Assembly (NCBI GenBank): GCA_021604265.1
Contig: BQIY01000189.1
Coordinates: forward strand, 1 to 5,464
Source of the DNA: Nitrospirales bacterium
Lineage (GTDB): Bacteria; Nitrospirota; Nitrospiria; Nitrospirales; UBA8639
DNA: 5,464 bases
Direction of reading: 5' to 3'
The translations under genes and the position numbers were made by a program. Below, one piece after another: positions 1-5,464 of the stretch. Position 1 is the first letter of the stretch, and every line of letters starts with the position of its first letter. The notes beneath the pieces were generated by a model, which made no database searches, was not told the DNA's origin, and was given only the letters and a program-made list of their open reading frames with translations.

Positions 1-1
1 A

Positions 2-94
2 ATCGACAAATGGAGAGAGCACTATAACAACGTTCGACCACACAGTTCATTGGGTTATCTGCCCCCGGTGGTGTTTGCAGAAAAGGCAGCTTAG
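2..94 (+). CDS. IS3-family transposase OrfB, C-terminal end (partial)
   Basis: Reading from base 2 gives 30 codons ending in TAG at 92-94; the 5' part lies outside the window. The visible peptide includes WREHYNNVRPHSSLGYLPP followed by VVFAEKAA. The pattern W..HYN..RPHSSLGYLPP..FA is the hallmark C-terminus of IS3-family OrfB transposases (rve-type DDE integrase core), just after the catalytic glutamate, which is not in view. In an intact element OrfB is usually made as an OrfA-OrfB fusion by -1 frameshifting, and it catalyses copy-out/paste-in transposition. The frame is open to the window edge, so I cannot tell whether the full gene is intact. It runs convergently towards the end of the metal-resistance operon. 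The family call is firm; the subgroup (IS407/IS51-like) is a guess. Confidence 0.9.
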   Translation: MDKWREHYNNVRPHSSLGYLPPVVFAEKAA

Positions 95-113
95 AATGAA
101 TTTCTCATCCTGC

Positions 114-141
114 GAATGGTATTAACTCTGGGGATAGGTCA
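114..141 (+). repeat. Probable right terminal inverted repeat of the IS3 element
   Basis: This is the stretch from GAATGGTATTAAC to GGGGATAGGTCA, downstream of the orfB stop. It ends in CA, and its complement starts with TG followed by ACCT and a C-run, as in many IS3-family ends. The outer boundary at 141 is the better supported one; the inner boundary near 114 is approximate. If the boundary is right, the flanking target bases begin with TGAG at 142-145. Confidence 0.6.
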
Positions 142-370
142 TGAGGAACAGCCAAAAATTCAGTCTCAGGAGTCGGGTTTCTATAAGAAACGCAAACGAA
201 GTCGGGGAAGAAAGCGGTAATGGAAATCAATGGTTGAGAGTTCAAAACTGAAAATTCTAAGATGCCGGTGACTGCTTTATGCCAATCCCGAGCTTCTACA
301 CAATGTTGTGGTCGAGCTAACAACCTGAAAAACCCAGACTCAATTTAGACGAATTTATCAAAGCTAGTTA
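142..370. other. Intergenic stretch between IS end and operon end; no supported gene
   Basis: I see no gene here with recognisable protein content. A 72-codon minus-strand frame (323-105) crosses the inferred IS terminus and has no family resemblance that I recognise. A 36-codon plus-strand frame (141-251) starts on the last base of the IS and also looks random. There is no tRNA-like fold, no direct-repeat array and no hairpin followed by a T-run that would make a good terminator for either convergent unit. It may be decayed flanking DNA left by the IS insertion or rearrangement, but nothing in it proves that. Confidence 0.5.
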
Positions 371-508
371 CTACTCGTTCAAATCATCAGCCTTGGGAAA
401 CATAGACCATTTTCTTGATTTTCCGATAATAGGCATTACTGGATTTTTACTATTTACAAATAATGGCATCGCATCTGCAAAACGTTGTAGTTCACCATTT
501 CTTCGCAT
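371..508 (-). CDS. Small hypothetical ORF (45 aa) downstream of the HMA-CDF gene
   Basis: The frame runs from ATG at 508 to TAG at 373-371 and begins MRRNGELQRFADAMPL; it ends with PKADDLNE. It is basic in the first half and around GKSRKW, and it has no membrane segment, cysteine or histidine cluster that would suggest metal binding. I do not recognise the family. The start is 24 nt after the TAA of the upstream transporter gene and in the same frame as it, with no in-frame stop in between, so the open run extends straight from that TAA. The upstream bases contain GGGA at about 7 nt spacing, a weak ribosome-binding site at best. It could be a tiny last gene of the operon, the decayed tail of a longer gene, or a chance frame in AT-rich DNA. 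No real evidence favours translation. Confidence 0.25.
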   Translation of the reverse strand: MRRNGELQRFADAMPLFVNSKNPVMPIIGKSRKWSMFPKADDLNE

Positions 509-532
509 CTTAAAATCCCAAAGGCTTAAAAT

Positions 533-1393
533 TTATGCACGAATTTTCAGAATACGAATTGCTCCACTTAATACAACTAGTCCAATCAACAGTCCAATCG
601 CTAGATCTGGAAATCTAGACCCTGTCCACCACACAAGCGTTCCTGCAATAATTACACCTATATTTGCAATCACATCGTTAGCCGAGAAAATCCAACTTGC
701 ACGCATGTGAGCGCCACTGTCTTTTTTCTTAGCAATCAAAAGTAAGCACGAAACGTTTGCAATCAGCGCGATGCAACCTATTCCCATCATGAGAATAGAG
801 ACCGGCTCGCTGCCAAATATAAATCGCCGAAGCACTTCACTTAATGCACCAAATGCAAGAATCATCTGGAGCCAACCGGATAGATGCGCAGCATTTAGTT
901 TCTTTGCAGCACTTTTTCCAACAGCAAACAGAGCCATACCATACACTGCTGCATCCGCAAACATATCCAGTGAGTCTGCAATTAGTCCGGTGGATTGTCC
1001 GATCCACCCGACCGTAAGTTCGAAAAAAAACATGAATGCATTGATTGCCAACAATAATCTTAGTGTTTTTGCTTCTTGATCATTTTCAGATTGACTGGAG
1101 TTGAAATATGCAGACTTTTCTTGTGCCTCAGCCGGCCTGGTCTCTTCCATTATTGAGCCGAAGCCACAACTACGCATCGCCTCATCGATTTTTTCAGAAT
1201 TGCTTTTGTGTGTAATCCGCACGATTCTATTAGGTATATCGAATTCCAGTTTCAAACCTGTTTCTATAGGTTCGAGCTGCATGCGAATCAAATTTTCTTC
1301 CGACGGGCAATCCATCTTGGGTACACGAAATGTACTTAGATAAATATTTTCATTAGATGGGTCTAAGGTTTTCATTGAATCTGACATACTCAT
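533..1393 (-). CDS. CDF-type cation transporter with N-terminal HMA-like domain
   Basis: The product has 286 residues and is predicted to be an inner-membrane cation exporter of the CDF superfamily. Residues about 18-84 resemble an HMA fold: the metal loop is KMDCPSEE, so the usual MxCxxC keeps C29 but has Glu at 32, and a further Cys (C76) lies in RSCGFG. A hydrophilic linker (85-108) leads to six likely membrane segments from about 111 to 283. The TM2 motif ADSLDMFAD gives D143 and D147. The TM5 motif SWIFSANDVIANIGV gives D240, but Phe236 occupies the place of the usual His in HxxxD. The protein ends just after TM6 with KIRA, so it lacks the C-terminal ZT-dimer domain of CzcD/YiiP. This layout matches, from memory, a group annotated only as 'cation transporter' in metal-resistance loci. 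The start is the first ATG; a second ATG at 1387 is possible, and neither has a clear Shine-Dalgarno. It lies 46 nt after the CzcD-like gene, probably in the same transcript. The substrate is not deducible. Confidence 0.88.
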   Translation of the reverse strand: MSMSDSMKTLDPSNENIYLSTFRVPKMDCPSEENLIRMQLEPIETGLKLEFDIPNRIVRITHKSNSEKIDEAMRSCGFGSIMEETRPAEAQEKSAYFNSSQSENDQEAKTLRLLLAINAFMFFFELTVGWIGQSTGLIADSLDMFADAAVYGMALFAVGKSAAKKLNAAHLSGWLQMILAFGALSEVLRRFIFGSEPVSILMMGIGCIALIANVSCLLLIAKKKDSGAHMRASWIFSANDVIANIGVIIAGTLVWWTGSRFPDLAIGLLIGLVVLSGAIRILKIRA

Positions 1394-1439
1394 TTGTAAT
1401 TACACCGCTAACTTAACAATTTGAATATTGCTAGCACTA
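1394..1439 (-). other. Short gap between the two CDF genes
   Basis: This 46-nt spacer is AT-rich and contains small palindromes (GCTAGC, GTAATTAC) but no stable hairpin with a T-run and no clear -35/-10 pair. Together with the same-strand arrangement, this supports read-through from the czcD-like gene into the HMA-CDF gene. No Shine-Dalgarno better than a weak GCGGTG is visible before the ATG at 1393. Confidence 0.45.
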
Positions 1440-2318
1440 CTAATCATCTCGACAATCCTCTTGCGGAAATTCCAGTTCAATTGTTGTATGTGAAAACTCA
1501 AATTCTTGAAGTTTTTCTGCAACCTGGTTCTTAATCCAAAGCTGTTCTTGTGATGACATCGGAGAACTCATTTCTAAATGAGCCGTATAGACTGTTGATT
1601 CACCGTCGAGCGACCACGCGTGCTCATGATGAATTGAATCAACTTGAGAAATAGTCAGCAGCTCCTTCCTTACTTTCTCGATTAGTCCACGCTCGGGTAC
1701 AGCCTGAACAAAGAGTTTGACAGCGTACCAAGTATTTCTGGCTACGTTAAACAGAATGAACAGTGTAAATCCCACGGCGAGTAACGGGTCCAAAATTGGT
1801 ACTTCCACAATCAATAGCACGATTGAGACAATTAAAACCGCTGCCCACCCCAATACATCTTCAAGTAAATGCCAATTGAGTACTTTTTCATTGAGCGTTG
1901 TGCCAGCACTTAGTTTATAAGCGGCAAATCCGTTTACCACAACACCCAGAACAGCCAGCGCTAGCATGCCTTCTGCCGCAGGCATAACAGGATCGAACAG
2001 ACGGGGAATCGCCTGTAGTAGCACCCATGCAGATCCCGCTATAAGTACAATGCCGTTAATCAAGGCGCCGATCAGCGAAAGTCGCTTATATCCATACGTG
2101 AATGAATTGTCAGCTTTCTTTTTTGATAGCAGGCTCAAAACCCACGCTGTTCCGATTGAAAGACTATCACCGAGATCATGGACGGCATCTGCCAAAATAG
2201 CCGTGCTGTTGGTAAGCAGACCGCCCACAAACTCTATAATAGTGAAACCAACATTCAATACGAATGCCCAGCCAATCCGTTGGCTACTCTGATCGCTATG
2301 GTGTGCGTGATCATGCAT
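1440..2318 (-). CDS. czcD: CzcD-like cation diffusion facilitator (Zn/Co/Cd exporter)
   Basis: The 292-residue product is a typical CDF metal/proton antiporter of the inner membrane that exports Zn2+ and related cations from cytoplasm to periplasm. A short His-rich N-terminus (MHDHAHHSD) precedes six membrane segments (about 15-205). The transport site is complete: H47 and D51 in TM2 (VHDLGDS) and H150 and D154 in TM5 (NWHLLEDVLGW). The conserved FTYGYKRLSLIGALING follows TM2. The C-terminal cytoplasmic dimer domain (about 208-285) has the family pattern HHEHAWSLDGE, then H247 and HTTIELE with H277, which are likely regulatory metal ligands. The tail QEDCRDD adds a cysteine and acids. Length is close to that of CzcD and ZitB. 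The ATG lies 9 nt after the czcA stop with no strong ribosome-binding site, which suggests translational coupling. The gene ends in two consecutive TAG codons. The family is certain; czcD rather than zitB rests on the czcA neighbour. Confidence 0.93.
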   Translation of the reverse strand: MHDHAHHSDQSSQRIGWAFVLNVGFTIIEFVGGLLTNSTAILADAVHDLGDSLSIGTAWVLSLLSKKKADNSFTYGYKRLSLIGALINGIVLIAGSAWVLLQAIPRLFDPVMPAAEGMLALAVLGVVVNGFAAYKLSAGTTLNEKVLNWHLLEDVLGWAAVLIVSIVLLIVEVPILDPLLAVGFTLFILFNVARNTWYAVKLFVQAVPERGLIEKVRKELLTISQVDSIHHEHAWSLDGESTVYTAHLEMSSPMSSQEQLWIKNQVAEKLQEFEFSHTTIELEFPQEDCRDD

Positions 2319-2327
2319 CTTGATTGT

Positions 2328-5462
<3,135 letters not shown>

Positions 5463-5464
5463 AC

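Larger units (their letters stand above)
1..141 (+). mobile_element. Right end of an IS3-family insertion sequence (left part off-window)
   Basis: The element is seen from the transposase C-terminus through 47 nt of non-coding DNA to a likely terminus at base 141. The end reads GGGGATAGGTCA. On the opposite strand it begins TGACCTATCCCC, which resembles the TGACCT/CCCC start common to terminal inverted repeats of IS3-family elements, and it ends in the family's conserved CA dinucleotide. The boundary is inferred from this resemblance and from the usual short distance between the orfB stop and the right end. The matching left repeat and the target duplication cannot be checked because the other end is outside the window. 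Confidence 0.75.

Noticed and set aside
141..251. 36-codon plus-strand frame starting with the ATG at 141
   Set aside because: The ATG is formed by the last base of the IS plus flanking DNA; the peptide looks random and lacks upstream translation signals.
105..323. 72-codon minus-strand frame beginning MLARPQHCVEARDW
   Set aside because: It crosses the inferred IS terminus at 141 and ends inside the element, has no recognisable domain and no ribosome-binding site. A real gene would not normally span an IS boundary unless fused by insertion.
305..324. Possible hairpin GTTGT...ACAAC as an operon terminator
   Set aside because: The stem is only 5 bp with a 10-nt loop and there is no T-run on either strand, so it is too weak for an intrinsic terminator.

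Overview
The window carries the distal half of a heavy-metal resistance operon on the minus strand, with the remnant of an insertion sequence facing it at the left edge. Base composition is moderate to slightly AT-rich by eye. The protein families (HME-RND pump, CzcD-type CDF, HMA-CDF fusion, IS3-family transposase) suggest a Gram-negative proteobacterium, most likely an environmental gammaproteobacterium. This placement is an inference; no rRNA or other taxonomic marker is present.

Reading the operon in its own direction, from right to left: a complete czcA-type RND metal/proton antiporter gene (5456-2328) starts 8 nt inside the right edge. The usual partners, a membrane-fusion protein (czcB) and an outer-membrane channel (czcC), would lie beyond that edge, along with any promoter and sensor/regulator. 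Nine nt after czcA comes a CzcD-like cation diffusion facilitator (2318-1440). After a 46-nt gap comes a second, different CDF-type protein (1393-533), with an N-terminal HMA-like domain and no C-terminal cytoplasmic dimer domain. A 45-codon ORF (508-371) follows in the same frame as that second CDF gene and may or may not be real.

The proteins would work as layers. The two CDFs export divalent cations (Zn/Co/Cd class) from cytoplasm to periplasm. The CzcA pump, assembled with its off-window partners, would move cations from periplasm (and possibly cytoplasm) out of the cell. CzcA has the three acidic TM4 residues of the CzcA class and lacks the methionine sites of copper/silver CusA, so divalent cations rather than Cu+/Ag+ are the likely substrates.

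The left edge (1-141) is the right end of an IS3-family element: the last 30 codons of its transposase (orfB), then a terminal repeat ending in CA. Between this IS end and the operon, bases 142-370 hold no gene I can support and no convincing terminator. This is a recognisable accessory metal-resistance locus with a mobile-element boundary. I do not see an undescribed system; the points most worth a second look are the degenerate HMA-CDF fusion and the in-frame small ORF after it.
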